Below are positions 22,585-34,100 of a stretch of 64,000 nt of DNA, in pieces (the first letter of the stretch is position 1; the number at the start of each line of letters is the position of its first letter). Made by a program: the position numbers and the translations under genes. Origin of the DNA: Moniliella sp. 'wahieum' (Eukaryota > Basidiomycota > Moniliellomycetes > Moniliellales > Moniliellaceae); assembly GCA_003971905.1 (NCBI GenBank), contig RSEE01000005.1:124001-188000 (forward strand), written 5' to 3'. Under the pieces are notes generated by a model. That model was not told the origin of the DNA, did no database searches, and saw nothing but the letters and a program-made list of their open reading frames with translations.

Positions 22585-24201
22585 CTAATCGAATGTTGTT
22601 TTCGTTCCGGCGGGCGCTGCGGCCACAGGAGCACGCTGAGCCTGAGCCAGTGCTGCGCCCGGCGCAGGACGGTGGGAAGACCCGCCCTTTTTGGCGGCCC
22701 TGGCGGCGGCACGTTCTGCCTGCGTTGGCTTGTGGGCCTTTGGCAATGGGGCTGAGGATCAAAGGGAGCTGGGGCTGGAGTTGATACCGGTTGGACATCT
22801 CCACCAGTGGCGGGTGCCCCCCATTGGCGCATGGCGGGACCGGACTCTTTCTGTTCTTGGTCTTGCTCTCGCTTCTGCATCCGTGCCGTCTTACCCAAAC
22901 GCATCGGCTTTGGCCGTTCGGTATCCAACAGACGAACAGCCTTCTTTGCCCCGCGCCGAACTGCATCGGGGGACGCATAGGCCACTTCCAATTGTCGCCC
23001 AAGAAGTCGGTGGGTGGCAGGCGCATCGATCAACGACGCCGTGGCATGCTCCAATGTGTGAAAGTCAACAAATGCCCATCCTTTGCACTTTTCGGGTGCA
23101 TCCTCAAATGTTCCCATCCGGATTTTGCGGATCCCAGCACCACGGATCTGCTTGGACCCACTCTCTTGGCAGCCTTCTTATCCTTGGTCGAGGCTTTGGT
23201 CGACGCAGCGGCCTCACCGGCCTCGTCTGCTGCTACTTCGCCATCCTTCATCTCTGAATCTGAATCAGAGTCGGAGTCCGAACCAGAATCAGCGCCTGGG
23301 CCAGATGCAGCCTGGCTCTTCCAGCGGCAGCAGCCTTCTTTTGATTCCGGTTCATCCGCTCCTCGGCTGCCCGGGTCAGCATCATTTCAATGTCGGCTGG
23401 GGTGGTCTTGAAGCTAAGGTTGCCAAAGAAGAGGGTTTCGGCGGGGGGGTGGCGCTGTTTGCGCAGGATGGCAGCTGCCGTTTTGGGCAGACCCGGGCGG
23501 GCCTTTTGGGCCTCACTCAACGCATTCTCACCGGCTTGCACCGCCGCCGAGGGAATGGGGCCGGCCGGAAAAGTCGCCGGCCGACTTGATGAGGAGCTTA
23601 CGTCCGTCCAGCATCAACTCCGACATGCGAATGCCAATCTCCACTTCAGCCTGGGAAGGCACGTCGACATAGCGTACCCGCGGTTCTTTTCCCCCTTGCG
23701 CACGCCCTTGGGCATGGCCACGCGCGAAATGCCGTGGATGCCCTTATCCTCCAACCATTCCACCAGGTGCTCCGACGTGGTCTTGAACGACATGTTGCCC
23801 ACCCACAGAGCAAACGGAGACCGCGCATCTTTTTCCTTCGTGTGTCTACCTGGACTTCCGGTTCAGGCAGACCTTGTTCCGCCGCTGCGCACTCGCTTTG
23901 GCCAACTTTCTCCGTTTGCGTGCCTCCTTATGCGAGATGGCCTCTTCCTCCGTCACCTCATTTGGCTGTTCGGATTCAGCAGCTGCTTCCTCGACAGGTT
24001 CCGTTGCAGCAGCACCATCGGCGTCCGTATCGGGGGCGGGACGCTTACGCTTTTTGGCCTCTTGACCGCGGAGGTCGGGCTTGGCGGGCTTAGCGCAAGC
24101 GCCGCCTTGGCTTCGGCGCGCGCTGCCTTTTTGGCCATGCGAAGCTCCTTATTGGTCAGTGCGGGTGTGTCCGCAGATGCGGCAGGTTCAGTGTCGGACA
24201 T
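22585..24201 (-). CDS. NOP13: Nucleolar RNA-binding protein, NOP13-like (two RRMs)
   Basis: The N-terminus MSDTEPAASADTPALTNKE leads into a Lys/Glu-rich region with EARKRRKLAKA. RRM1 reads FALWVGNMSFKTTSEHLVEWL, ITRVAMP-like, NRGYAYVDVPSQAE, LMLDGRKLLIKSAGDF. RRM2 reads AETLFFGNLSFKTTPADIE, then a long insert, then KIRMGTFEDAPEKCKGWAFVDFH split by slips, and LLGRQLEVAYASPDAVRRG. The RRM1 'AYVDV...LLIK' and RRM2 'MGTFED..KCKGWAFVDF' patterns match Nop13 rather than Nop12. The tail HKPTQAERAAARAAKKGGS ends in GTKTTFD at 22585. The insert inside RRM2 has an SDSDSDSDSE acidic run and a Lys-rich part. At least five slips break the frame. A role in early 60S/90S ribosome assembly is inferred from the family. 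Confidence 0.8.
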
Positions 24202-24770
24202 GGTGCCTGCCGATGTTCACAAAGCGCCTGTCAGGGGTGGTGGAGGAGGGACACCCCGCGCCCCCGCCTTGCCTCCACCAAGCCAAAGCCTGCCCAAGCT
24301 GGACTAAGTTGGCCTGCTTGCTGGCCCATCCCGCCAAAAAAATAGGCTGCTCTTTGCACCGATTCCCCACTGTGCACGTGATGCATGATGTCTTTTCCAA
24401 TCTGAAATGATCACTGGTGTTGAGTTGAGATCGATGATCGGTGGGTCACCATCACGCGCATCACGTGACGAGTGGTGTTGCCACCTGAAATAAGGGAGAG
24501 GGCCGGGGTGGGCAGGTATTAATTGCGCCGTTAACCCTAGGTATATTACGCTAGGAGCCGCAAAGGGGCAGTGACCTTCCTGGCCCACAGGGTTTGTGGG
24601 CACAGGGGCGGTGTGGGGCCCGAGCCGCGCTTGGCCCGGGGTATCGAGCCGCGGGAGTGAGGTGGCCTCGCAGCCTTTCACCATCTACCCAGCTAGTCCG
24701 GAGGTCAAGGTCCGTCTTTCCTCGCGCCACGGTTGGCAGCGCTAGCTAACGTTAGCCCTTTTCTTCGCAG
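24202..24770. promoter_or_regulatory. Divergent NOP13 / RPL14 promoter with a 5'-UTR splice acceptor
   Basis: Two ribosome-related genes share this region. GATCGATGATC at 24429-24439 is one copy of a motif seen in other intergenic regions of the window. Just before the RPL14 ATG lie CTAAC (about 24746) and TTTTCTTCGCAG (24759-24770), a branch-point and acceptor pair, so an intron probably ends at the start codon, as is common for fungal ribosomal protein genes. I could not identify its donor with confidence. Confidence 0.5.
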
Positions 24771-25191
24771 ATGTCGACCCAGGCTTCGTCCTTCAAGCGC
24801 TACGTCGAGGTGGGCCGTGTGGTGCTCATCAACGATGAGAAGTCGCCGGTCAACGGCAAGCTGGCGGTGATTGCCGAGATCATTGATGCCAACCGGGCCA
24901 TCATTGACGGGCCTACCACGGGTGGCGCGCCAGCCGTACCAGTACAAGTACTTGCTCCTGACCAAGTTTGTGGTCAAGGACCTGCCGCGCGCGGCTCGCT
25001 CCAAGGTGGTCAAGAAGTACTTCGAGAAGGCTGGTGTGGCCGAGAAGTGGGCCGCGAGCAACTGGGCCAAGACCCTTGCTTCGCGCGCTGCCAAGAAGTC
25101 CACCACTGACTTCCAGCGCTTTGAGATTACCCACCTCAAGCAGCAGCGGAGGAAGCTGCTCGGCGCGGAGCTGAAGAAGACGGCGGCCTAA
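24771..25191 (+). CDS. RPL14: 60S ribosomal protein eL14
   Basis: The sequence reads [40 protein letters not shown], then [38 protein letters not shown] and [17 protein letters not shown], ending TAA at 25191, about 140 residues. This is the eL14 family from end to end, with the KOW-like N-terminal domain first. One slip lies at the DGPTTG|VARQ junction near 24923: ACGGGTGGCG where ACGGGGTGGCG is expected. In an essential ribosomal protein gene this argues for a sequencing error. A 5'-UTR intron probably abuts the ATG. Confidence 0.96.
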
Positions 25192-25569
25192 CCATTCTTG
25201 ACTACCCCTGTCAAGAAACATTCCCGTTGCCCCCTCTCTCTTTGCCCGTCTGCTGGGAACGTACCGCTGCCGTCCCGAATGAATGGACGTGGTGGCTGTC
25301 TCCCAACCGAGTATGGCACTACTTGACGTGACCGTTGATCACGGATGTGGTGTATGCTCATTCCACCCGCCTTTTGTCTCCGACTTCAGGCGACAAAAAC
25401 CTACTCAATTCATTGAGGACGCCTCTCATGGCGTTCATATGATGTCGATGCAGGGCGATTTCCCTGTGATATCTATAGCGTCTGGACAGATAGGGACGCA
25501 TACACTAGTAACGATGTCCGAATTACGTGGGATGGCAGTGTCGGTTGCAGTCGATCGAACAAGGGTGAT
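25192..25569. other. Convergent intergenic region
   Basis: RPL14 and the SAICAR synthetase gene end towards each other here, so the stretch should hold both terminators. No gene or structured element is recognisable. Confidence 0.45.
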
Positions 25570-26696
25570 TTAGGCCCCAAACTTGGTCCCGGTAATCTTC
25601 TCGAACGCCTGGGCATAACGATCCCGGGTCGCCGCAATGATCGTGTCCGGCAGCAAATGGGTTTCCCACCGGCCGGCTGCTTGTCAGGGCCAATGAGTTT
25701 CGTCTCCAACAACCAATCGCGCACAAACTGCTTGTCAAACGAGGTCTGGGACCGGCCCACAGCATACGTGGCGGCATCCCAAAAGCGGGAGCTGTCGGGT
25801 GTCAGCACCTCATCCACCAGAATCAGCACCTCTTCCACCCCCGTTTGGGGGTTGACAAAGCTCGGTTGTGCCTGCACCAGCGGGGTCGAGGGCAGGTGCG
25901 CCCGGGGCACCAGTCCAAACTCGAACTTGGTGTCAGCCAGGATCAGCCACGGGTGGCAGCATGTTCGGCCGCCCGGGTGTAAACAGCTTTGGCCGTCTGA
26001 GCTAGGTGGGCAGCAAGTGTCGTTCCATACTCTCCTCCACCCAAGATCTTGGGACCTGGTCCGGGTGGATGTTCTCGTCATGGTCGCCCTGTTCCGCCTT
26101 TGTGGATGGGGTAAAGAGTGGGCCATTGGGGATCTTAGCGCTCTCCTCCAGCCCGGCGGGAAGGGAAATGCCATGCACCGTACCGGCACGCTTGTACTCG
26201 GCCCAGCCACTGCCAGAAAGGTAGCCACGAACAATTGCCTCAATGGGAATGACGCTGGCGCGACGCACGAGCATCGAACGGCCCTGGGCACGCTCCAGCG
26301 CACCGGCCGACTTGTTCAGAGTTTCCTTGAGAGCGGTAGGGAAGGTTGACACAGAGGTGCTGAGAACGTGGGACGGCACAATTCCATCCTTGTGGAGGTG
26401 AGCAGGTCAAACCAAAAGGTAGAGATGCCAGTCAAGATCTCCCTTGGATGGGACACCCTACATAAATGAATTAGTGTCTCCTTCTCGTACTGATAAGGGG
26501 GGGGGGGGGAAGGACGCACGTTGTCCATCAGAACATCAAAGGCACTGATGCGGTCCGAGGCAACAAATAGCAAGGGTGCTTCGGCGCCCTGTTCACCCTG
26601 CAGCACGGACTTTGTGTCGTATACGTCGCGCACCTTTCCCCGAGCTAGAAGCGGTAGGGGCAAGTCGCTCTGCAAGACAGCGGCGGGCAGACCCAT
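25570..26696 (-). CDS. ADE1: SAICAR synthetase (purine biosynthesis)
   Basis: The enzyme joins aspartate to CAIR in the eighth step of de novo IMP synthesis. It starts [20 protein letters not shown] and continues [87 protein letters not shown] and [17 protein letters not shown], ending ITGTKFGA at 25570. A 62-nt intron (26458-26519, donor GTGCGT, acceptor TGTAG) separates DN from GVPSKGEILTG and contains a run of 13 C on the coding strand. The monofunctional form is typical of fungi, about 330 residues. Slips are seen near 26380, 26020, 25960 and 25650. Confidence 0.95.
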
Positions 26697-27096
26697 GTTG
26701 GACGTTGTGATGGTAGGGGAGGGAACGGAGATAAAGCTACGCAAGCGAAGACAAAAATGAATTTGCTGCACGTGCTGAGGTAAGGGCGCACGTGCCATTG
26801 GCGCCTAAGGCCTAAGGCCTAATTGATGATTGCCACCCGAACTAGCAGTTCCTCGTGCGTGATTCGCGTCACGCGTCATGAGTTGCAAGCTCCCTCCAGT
26901 TGGCTCATCACAACGACTGAGAGTTTTGGTATACAAGGGCATACATCCCTTTCCAACATCTCTCGACATCGATGTACCCCGTAGACGCAGATGGGTTCGA
27001 GCAAGGGTGCCTCCATCGATTCCCCGCCACATGACAGATCCATGTCCCACATTCAACTCTCAATCATCAACATCAAAGCATTCAACATTCGCATGG
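26697..27096. other. Intergenic with CCTAAGG tandem
   Basis: The region lies upstream of the SAICAR synthetase gene and downstream of the dehydrogenase. It contains CCTAAGGCCTAAGGCCTAA at 26804-26822. No gene is seen. Confidence 0.45.
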
Positions 27097-28237
27097 TCAC
27101 ACCAGTCCAGCCTCTTGATGAGCCCGCTCAACGTACAAAACGGGGTCAATGCCGGCCTTGTCCAAAAGGACCGAGCGAACAAACGTCTGGACCTCCTCTT
27201 GCTCCGCTGGGTCGCTGGCTGGACCGGTAAAGGATTTGTCCTTCAAAGGTACCCGCACCCCCAAAGGCCCGAGTGTCGTCTCGTCTCCCTTCCACTTGAG
27301 CTCGTCCACCTTGGGTGAAGTGGCGGCGCACAAAGGCGCCCGGGACCCTGCTCAACCGTGACGTAGAAAGGCGTGGCAGCGGTCAAGATCAGCCAGGTGG
27401 TCCAGCTGATATTGGGGCTGTGGCGGAAAAAGTAGGTACCCACGGACCCGGGGTGGAGAGCTAACGCAGTCACTTTGATTCCTGCTTGGCGCAGAGAGCG
27501 CGACAGGGAGGCCGTCCAGGAATTATGGCAGCTTTGCTGATACCATACCGTCGCCACGAGGCAAAAACATCGATCCATGCAGGGGCTGGAGCCAGGCGTG
27601 TTTCGTACTCTTTTAACGCGTGGGGCCGCTTATTGCAGCCATGGCGCTGGAGATGTTAACGATTCGGGGGGAAGAAGAAGCATATTCGGAGCGAGCCCCT
27701 GTGCGCGCGAGCAAGGGGAGTAAGAGGTACGTGAGCGCTGCAGTTCCGATCAAGTTGACACCAATGTTGTTTTCGAGACCTTGTTGCGTCAAGGCATGCT
27801 CCTGCAGACCGACCGCAGCATTGTTCAGGAGGATGTCGAGACGGCCGGAGGGGCCGCCTTGTTCCTGCGGAGCAAGCACTTGGGCGGCACATCCTTTGAT
27901 GCTCTCCAGGTCGCTGAGGTCGAGCTGAACCAATGAAATGCGCTGGCGCACTTCAGGCGAGGACCAAGTGCGCGACGCGAGCGCTTGCTCACCCCTACTC
28001 AGGGTGCGAACTGCAGCGTATACGCGGGCCCCACGCTCAGCGGGGGTGGGTTAGTTCGAGACCGATCCTGCGGAGAAGGGAAGATGTGTTAGAATAAGGT
28101 GGGCGAGGAATATGAGAAGGAGAAAAGACACGATAGACTACCACACACCCTCGATTCGAGCCGGTGACGAGGGCCACCTTGCCTGAAAGGTCGGGCACGT
28201 CGGCCAGGGAAAAAGCGGCAGGAGTCTCAGAGGTCAT
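27097..28237 (-). CDS. Short-chain dehydrogenase/reductase
   Basis: A classical SDR with an N-terminal Rossmann fold: MTSETPAAFSLADVPDLSG, KVALVTGSNRGIGLELT (the TGxxxGIG motif is restored by removing an 81-nt intron, 28068-28148, donor GTGTGT). Then VQLDLSDLESIKG, LDILLNNAAVGL (NNAG-type), ENNIGVNLIGTAALTYLLLP, PRIVNISSAMA, a YGISK catalytic motif, and IKVTALALHPGSVGT. The C-terminus ERAHQEAGLV ends at 27097. It resembles the retinol dehydrogenase/WWOX-like group of fungal NAD(P)-dependent reductases; the substrate cannot be told. Slips occur near 27610 and 27540 and again near 27340. Confidence 0.85.
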
Positions 28238-28372
28238 AATGTGTCTGGAATACGAAGTGTGTCGGGGGGAGGCGCAAGAGAAAAACGGGAATAAACAGAT
28301 GTGTCGATGAAGGTGGTGGCTCTCCGGGTGTGGGACAAGAAAGAGAGGGGGGGAGTACATGGCGGCCGAAGA

Positions 28373-28378
28373 TTTATA
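28373..28378 (-). promoter_or_regulatory. TATA box upstream of the dehydrogenase
   Basis: The minus strand reads TATAAA within CATATAAATC, about 136-141 bp upstream of the ATG at 28237, a usual position for a fungal TATA element. Confidence 0.5.
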
Positions 28379-28955
28379 TGCGCGTCGGGGTTAGTGGCGT
28401 GCCGGACGTAAGACCGGAGGAACCCAAGGGGTGGGTGAAGAACCTTTGTAAATGTAGAGTAAGCAATCGCGATGGTGGTGGTTGGGTCTAAGCCTTATGC
28501 CACACCTAAAGGAGACAGGGGTTCAAACAAGCCTGAGTATGCACGTGGAGGCTTCGGAGGTCAAATCAGAGGCGAAGGGTGATGAGGCACCTTGGCCTAA
28601 ATACGGGACCGCGGATCCCAACGCCGGATACACTGTTCTCTCAATCTCCTTCTGCAGCTACGGAGAGGACGGGGAGAACGCCGCGGGAAATGGCGCAATA
28701 GTAGTAAGACCCACATGTTCGTGTATACTCCGAAGTGCCAGCCCTCGACTGTGGAGAGCACAGACCCTCTGAGCTTGACTCTTCCAGGTTTAAGCGCCAA
28801 ACGTCAGAGCTTCAGATGTTTTTCGGACCGTTCACGAAGCATTTTCGGGGTTCGCCAAGGGATGTCTGGGTCGTGCTGGTGGGGGCTGGAGGCCAGAGAC
28901 GCATTGTGGCAGTATACCGAACGAGGAGAGCCCCGCGGCCATTGCAACGATTGTA
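28379..28955. other. Divergent intergenic region
   Basis: The region separates the dehydrogenase (-) and the MRPS29-like gene (+). Open frames here have no motif. A GGTTCAAA box near 28513 does not fold into a tRNA. Confidence 0.4.
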
Positions 28956-30590
28956 ATGACGTTCGCTGGCGGCTCGAATTATTATGTGGGGCACACCAGC
29001 CCTTCAACTTCAAACGTTCAATATCCAACGCCCTCCGCTTACCTCAGCCAGCCCCATCTTCCTGGCAACATTCTTGTTGGCTCCAGCCATCCCCGCCGGG
29101 ACGGCGACGCTGACACCGACATCGACGACGACCATGTCGTGCGGGTGCGTTTCTCGGACGGTGCGTGCACGAGCCGGCGCGCTGGCCAGGGCGCCCTCGC
29201 ATCTGTCGCCCACATCCCCGCTCCTCGCTACCTTACCTCTTCCACACCCGTGGCTGGCAAGAGCATCCGCCGCTTTGCCAAGAAGGACCGCACCATTGTC
29301 AAAGTATCCGACCACATGATCCGTGAGGCTGGCCCACCCATCAAGTGGACCACCGAGTCCGACTTCCGGCGCGAACCGCAGCCCCGCCTCCTTCGGTGGA
29401 ATACAACGCTGCCCACGCAACGCCAACCAGCCTTCATGGCATCTTCCACTGGCCGGACGCTTGTCCTCGTCCTTCTCCACCCTTCGGTCGTACAAAGCCC
29501 GCGGCAAGGAGGTGAGTACCCTCCCTATAATATGTCATTGGGCGTGACATTGACGCTTGTGCACAGGACAACCCCGATTTTCTCGTCCCTGGGTCTACCG
29601 CCCACACTACTACGAGATGGCCGGGACCATTAACAAGGCCTTCGCCCAGGACCCGACTGCGCCCCGTGACCATTCGGCCTTGCTTCTAATGGGCCCCGCA
29701 GGAACAGGGAAGTCCCACCTTCTCGCTTACGCTATTGGCCACAGCAAGTCCAAGGGGGCGGTGGTCGCGTATACGCCCAAGGCTGACACACTCTCCATGA
29801 GTCGGAACGAGTACGTGTACAGCCCGGCGCTGCAGGCGGGTGTGTGCTGCCTAAGCGGGTGGATGACATTCTATTGGATCTACAAAAGACCAACAAGGAC
29901 GTTCTGCCAGATGTGCAGACGATTACCTACCCTGGGCTGGAGTTTGGGGCGGGCAAATCGGTTGCCGCACTGATCCAGGAAGTTGTCAAGGAAGGCGTTT
30001 CCCCGACGCGCAAGCAGGAAGGCCTCGAGCTTATCTTCCGCTCGCTCATCGCCCAGGACAAGGTTCCATTTGTGTTTGCTCTGGACGAGGCGGAGACGTG
30101 CTTTACCCCGACGGAGTACAAGGACCCTAGTTTCCATACCCTCCAGTCGTGGGAGTTTGCCCTGCAGCGCTTTTTCCTTCAGATCTTTAAGGACAATGCG
30201 CGTTCGGCCGATCCAAGCGCCGAGCTGCGGATCAAAAAGGGGCTTGCGATTGCAGCTCAATCCTATGCGCCGTCGTGGTTCCGCATGGCGTATCACTTGC
30301 TCCTCCAGGTCCACGATCAGAAGGCGGGAACGATCTGGGAGGTCTATGACAAGAGGCTCAAGCCCGAGCATGTGGCCCACGCCAAGGCATGTGAGTTTAC
30401 TGTGTTCAACACAGAGCGAGTCATTACCGTGCCCGAGGCGCTGGCGTTCAAGGAAGTGGCAGGCACCAAGATGGTGGGCGGGATGACGCAGGACGACCTG
30501 CGTGCGCGCCTGGTAGAGAGCCAGGGCAACCCCAAGCGTCTGCTGGGAGCACTGCACTCGACTATGTTCCATCTGGGGGCGACGGCCTAA
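28956..30590 (+). CDS. Mitochondrial ribosomal protein mS29-like P-loop GTPase (DAP3/RSM23 family)
   Basis: The C-terminal two thirds read ALLLMGPAGTGKSHLLAYAI (Walker A), KGAVVAYTPKADTLSMS, RVDDILLDLQKTNKDVLPDV, VPFVFALDEAETCFTP (Walker B), SWFRMAYHLLLQVHDQKAG, CEFTVFNTERVITVPEAL and ARLVESQGNPKRLLGALHS, ending at 30590. A P-loop after an N-terminal region with basic, Ser-rich leader-like sequence, plus the late 'GNPKRLL' block, fits the DAP3/mS29 family of the mitochondrial small subunit. A 55-nt intron (29512-29566, donor GTGAGT) joins KARGKE to DNPDFLVPG. Slips lie near 29610, 29850 and in the leader, so the start at 28956 is tentative. Another mitochondrial P-loop protein cannot be excluded. 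Confidence 0.6.
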
Positions 30591-31192
30591 GCGAATGAAT
30601 GTGGCCACTGCAAATGAGGATGGCGTTAGGCCGGGAGTGACGGGGACTGCGTTGGGCTACTAGTTGCTAGTTGTGTTACTAACGCAGAAGAAACACCAAT
30701 GAATGACATTTCATTCCATGTCATCATTCCATGTGAGCATCTTCAAGCTAGCTTCAAGATCATCCGGCCTGCCGTCGGCGGTGCTTCTTGCCCATACAGG
30801 CTAGGGTTGCTAGGGTTGGCGTGTGCACACTGGCGCAGTGCTCAAAGGCCCCAGCGGCTGGTCTGTGCTCCTGCACATGCTTCAACGCTCCAGTCATGAA
30901 GCTTGAAGCAGCAACCGCGAGCTTCCGGCTGGCAGTCCACCTCCACTAGCGCCATTGCCACCGCCACTGCCCACCATCGCCATCGCCATCGCCATCGACC
31001 TCACCATAATCACCGACATCGTCATCACAACACCGCTTCTCCTGCCATCGGAATCGCTTTCTTAGCCTGACTGGCCTGCACCGCCCGCTACAACCGCCGA
31101 TCGTGCTGTACCTGGCGCTACCAACGCCTGCGCTCTTTTCCCTTACCCCCACTACTGTGCCTTGAGCCCGCCAGCCTGCGGGCACCACGCCG
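30591..31192. other. Intergenic with CATCGC repeat
   Basis: Both neighbours are on the plus strand. A short CATCGC repeat lies near 30973-30998, upstream of the helicase start, and CTAGTTGCTAGTTG at 30660-30673 is shared with the gene-free block at 14.6 kb. No gene is seen. Confidence 0.45.
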
Positions 31193-34100
31193 ATGGCAAA
31201 GAAGAAGAAGCCTACCCTCAAGGCGCCTCCTGGCATCAACCGTGGGTTTGCGACCACGTCGGTTCCCAAGAAGGCAGCTGCACAACCCCCGTCCGCCGCG
31301 GCTCCAGCTCCATCTACCCGCCCTCAAGGCAAGGACACTGCCGCGCCCGCCTCAAATGACAAGGAAAAGGGCAAGGACGCACCCTCTTGCCAGACGTTGT
31401 ATGGTTTCGATGAAGACGATACTGAGCAGCAGCTTCTGCAAGACTTGGTGAACCAGTACTGGGACAAAGCCGATAAGGAAATTGCCAAATTGTGGAAGGT
31501 GCGTTGGTCTTCCGTGGTGATGTTCTCTTCTCCCAACTGACCGAATTTGAACCCGCCGTACAGACGCTGGCGTTTGACCGTCTTCAGGCTGACTCGCTCT
31601 TGTCCTTTGACCTCGAGCCCGAACTACAGGAGGAACTGCTGGACCTTGTATCGTACCTATCGTGTGCCAGAGGCGGAGGATAAGGACAAGCCTGTTGAGG
31701 AGGAAAAGGACACATCTGCTAATGGAAGTAATGAGAAGCCCAAGCAAGGCGACACTCCGCTTTCAGCCCAAGCTGCCGAATTCGTTCCTGGTGCTGTCGT
31801 ATCCACCGAGACTGTGGCAGCTGCTGCAGAGCCGGAGACTGCAACTGTGCCTCCTCACCCACCGGCACCCGAGTGGGAGACGCTTCCGCCTCCGCCGCTG
31901 AAGGATGCGACCCAGCCGCTGGACAAGGCTTTGTCCCGTGCGCTCGTCACGCGCGGCCTCCTACTCAAGCTTGGCTATTCTCAAGAGCAGACCGAAATGG
32001 CACTGCGCAACGCACCTCGGTTCGAGTTAGAGGACTGCTTGACCTACCTCGCCCTCCGTCTGTCCGAAGAGGAGCTGGAAGCAGCGACCAAGGCAATGGA
32101 AAGCGCCAGTCCAGGGGCTGGGACTGGGGAAGAAGATGAGGCAGTGTTGGATCGCAGTATCCCCCCCTCCCATCCGGCGTATATGTTCCAGCGCACGATC
32201 ACCAAGGCCAGTGAAGCGAAATTTGTGCCTTCGCCTGCCCCCGCAGTTGAGGGGGAGGGAGCACAAGAGCAGGAAGGGAAAAAGAAACGGACGATTCAGC
32301 CTCCTTCGGACGAGACCATCATCCTTCCGATGTTCCGGGTGAGGGAGCTGCTCAAGCATGCGCTTTCTCTTGCAAATGAAGCTCAAGCCCACCTCACCGA
32401 TGAGGAGGGAGAGTTGGATGTAATCACTGCCGGCGCAATCAAGGCCTGGGTGGCAACCAAGATCTGGACCAATAAGGTGGAGGAGGTGTATGCCCAGATG
32501 AAGCGCGCGCTCGGCCAAGCCCACTTGCTCAACCCGCAAGGGGTTGGATTCGAGACGGCCAAGGTTGTTCGGCAAGTCCATGGCAGTCTGTATGCGCGAA
32601 TCGCCGAGGCGGAGAAGGTGCCTCGCTTCAACACTACGGCGGCCGAGAGTGTCTTGACTGCAGCCCTGGGGAAGCAGCGTGCCAATGACCGCCCTCGTGC
32701 TGGGAAGGAGAATTGGGAACAAATCATCGCATTTGCCGAGCAAGAGGCGGCGGAGAAGAAGAAAGAGACAGAGGAAGCGGCAGCGGCTAAGTCGGTTGCT
32801 GAGGATGCTACGCAACCCCCCGCTTCTGAGGAGGAGGCGTCTTCCTCATCCCAGGAAGGAGGGAACAACAAGTCTAGCCCCGATTCAGTTGCACCCGCCT
32901 CCAAGCCGGAGGAGGATGAGGAGGGACTGGGAAGAATGTTCCAAGATCCCGGGGACGCAAGCAAGGACAGCGAGCCCCAAGCAACAGTGACAGTACGCAA
33001 GATGCCCCCCAAAACCAAGAATGGAGGAAACCCCCCAGAGTCTACTGCTACAGACCTTGCGTCGGCTCGATCCCACGGCAACGGCCAAGTACGAGACACT
33101 GAATGGACCAGGCCGCTTCTTCCGCAGTAAGTTGACGGTGCAGTGGACGGGTCCTCATGTGGCATCGGCTCAAGCGGCCCTTCCCATCTCTCAACGGCGT
33201 GCTCCCGACATGGTTTTCATCGACACGTTTGCCATGACAGGCGAGTGTGCCGAATCCAAGGAGCAAGCCCATGACTTGACCGCTACTCTGGCTCTCAACT
33301 GCATTGAACAAGACCGTCCAGTTCAGCGGATGCTCAGCGCAGGCTACCGTGAGTGGTGGGATCAGATTGAGAATTGTCGTTCGCGGGAGCGGAGCACGGC
33401 GGCGCGCCAGACCTTGGCCGGATCAAAGACTTGGTTGAACCGCGGTTGGTTGAGGCGCCTGCCCTCCTCCATCTACTGCACCCCCGTCAAAGCCAAGCCC
33501 GCGGCGGATGAGGGACAAACCACGCTTTCTCTCCAATCCAAGCGCCCGAGCGAACGTACGACGGCACGCCTGCGCGAAGCGCTCGAGACGCGTCAAGCCT
33601 CCCCTGCGTACGAGGCGATGCGGCCTGCCGGGCGCAGTTGCCCATTTATGCTTATCGCGATCACATTCTCGACATTCTCGACCACAACCAAGTGTTTGTC
33701 TTATCAGGCGAGACGGGTTGCGGTAAGTCGACGCAAGTGCCTGCGTACATTCTCGAGCATTGCTTGGGCCGCTCCCAGCCGTGTAAGATTTACTGTACCG
33801 AGCCGCGTCGGATTTCGGCCATCTCGTTGGCCGAACGTGTATCGGCCGAGTTGGGCGAAGCCAAGCATGCAGTGGGTACCGCAGAGAGTCTGGTCGGATA
33901 TGCGATCCGCCTGGAGAGCAATGTCGGCCGGGATGCACGCTTGATCTACGCCACCAACGGTATTGTTCTTCGGATGCTTGAAGGTGACGGCTTCAAGGAC
34001 ATTACCCACATCATTATCGATGAGGTTCATGAGCGTTCGATCGAGTCGGATTTCCTCTTGATCATCCTCAAGAGCCTGATGGCGGCCAAGCCCGAGCTCA

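Noticed and set aside
28440-28560. tRNA-like GGTTCAAA box
   Set aside because: No A box, anticodon stem or acceptor stem pairs with it.
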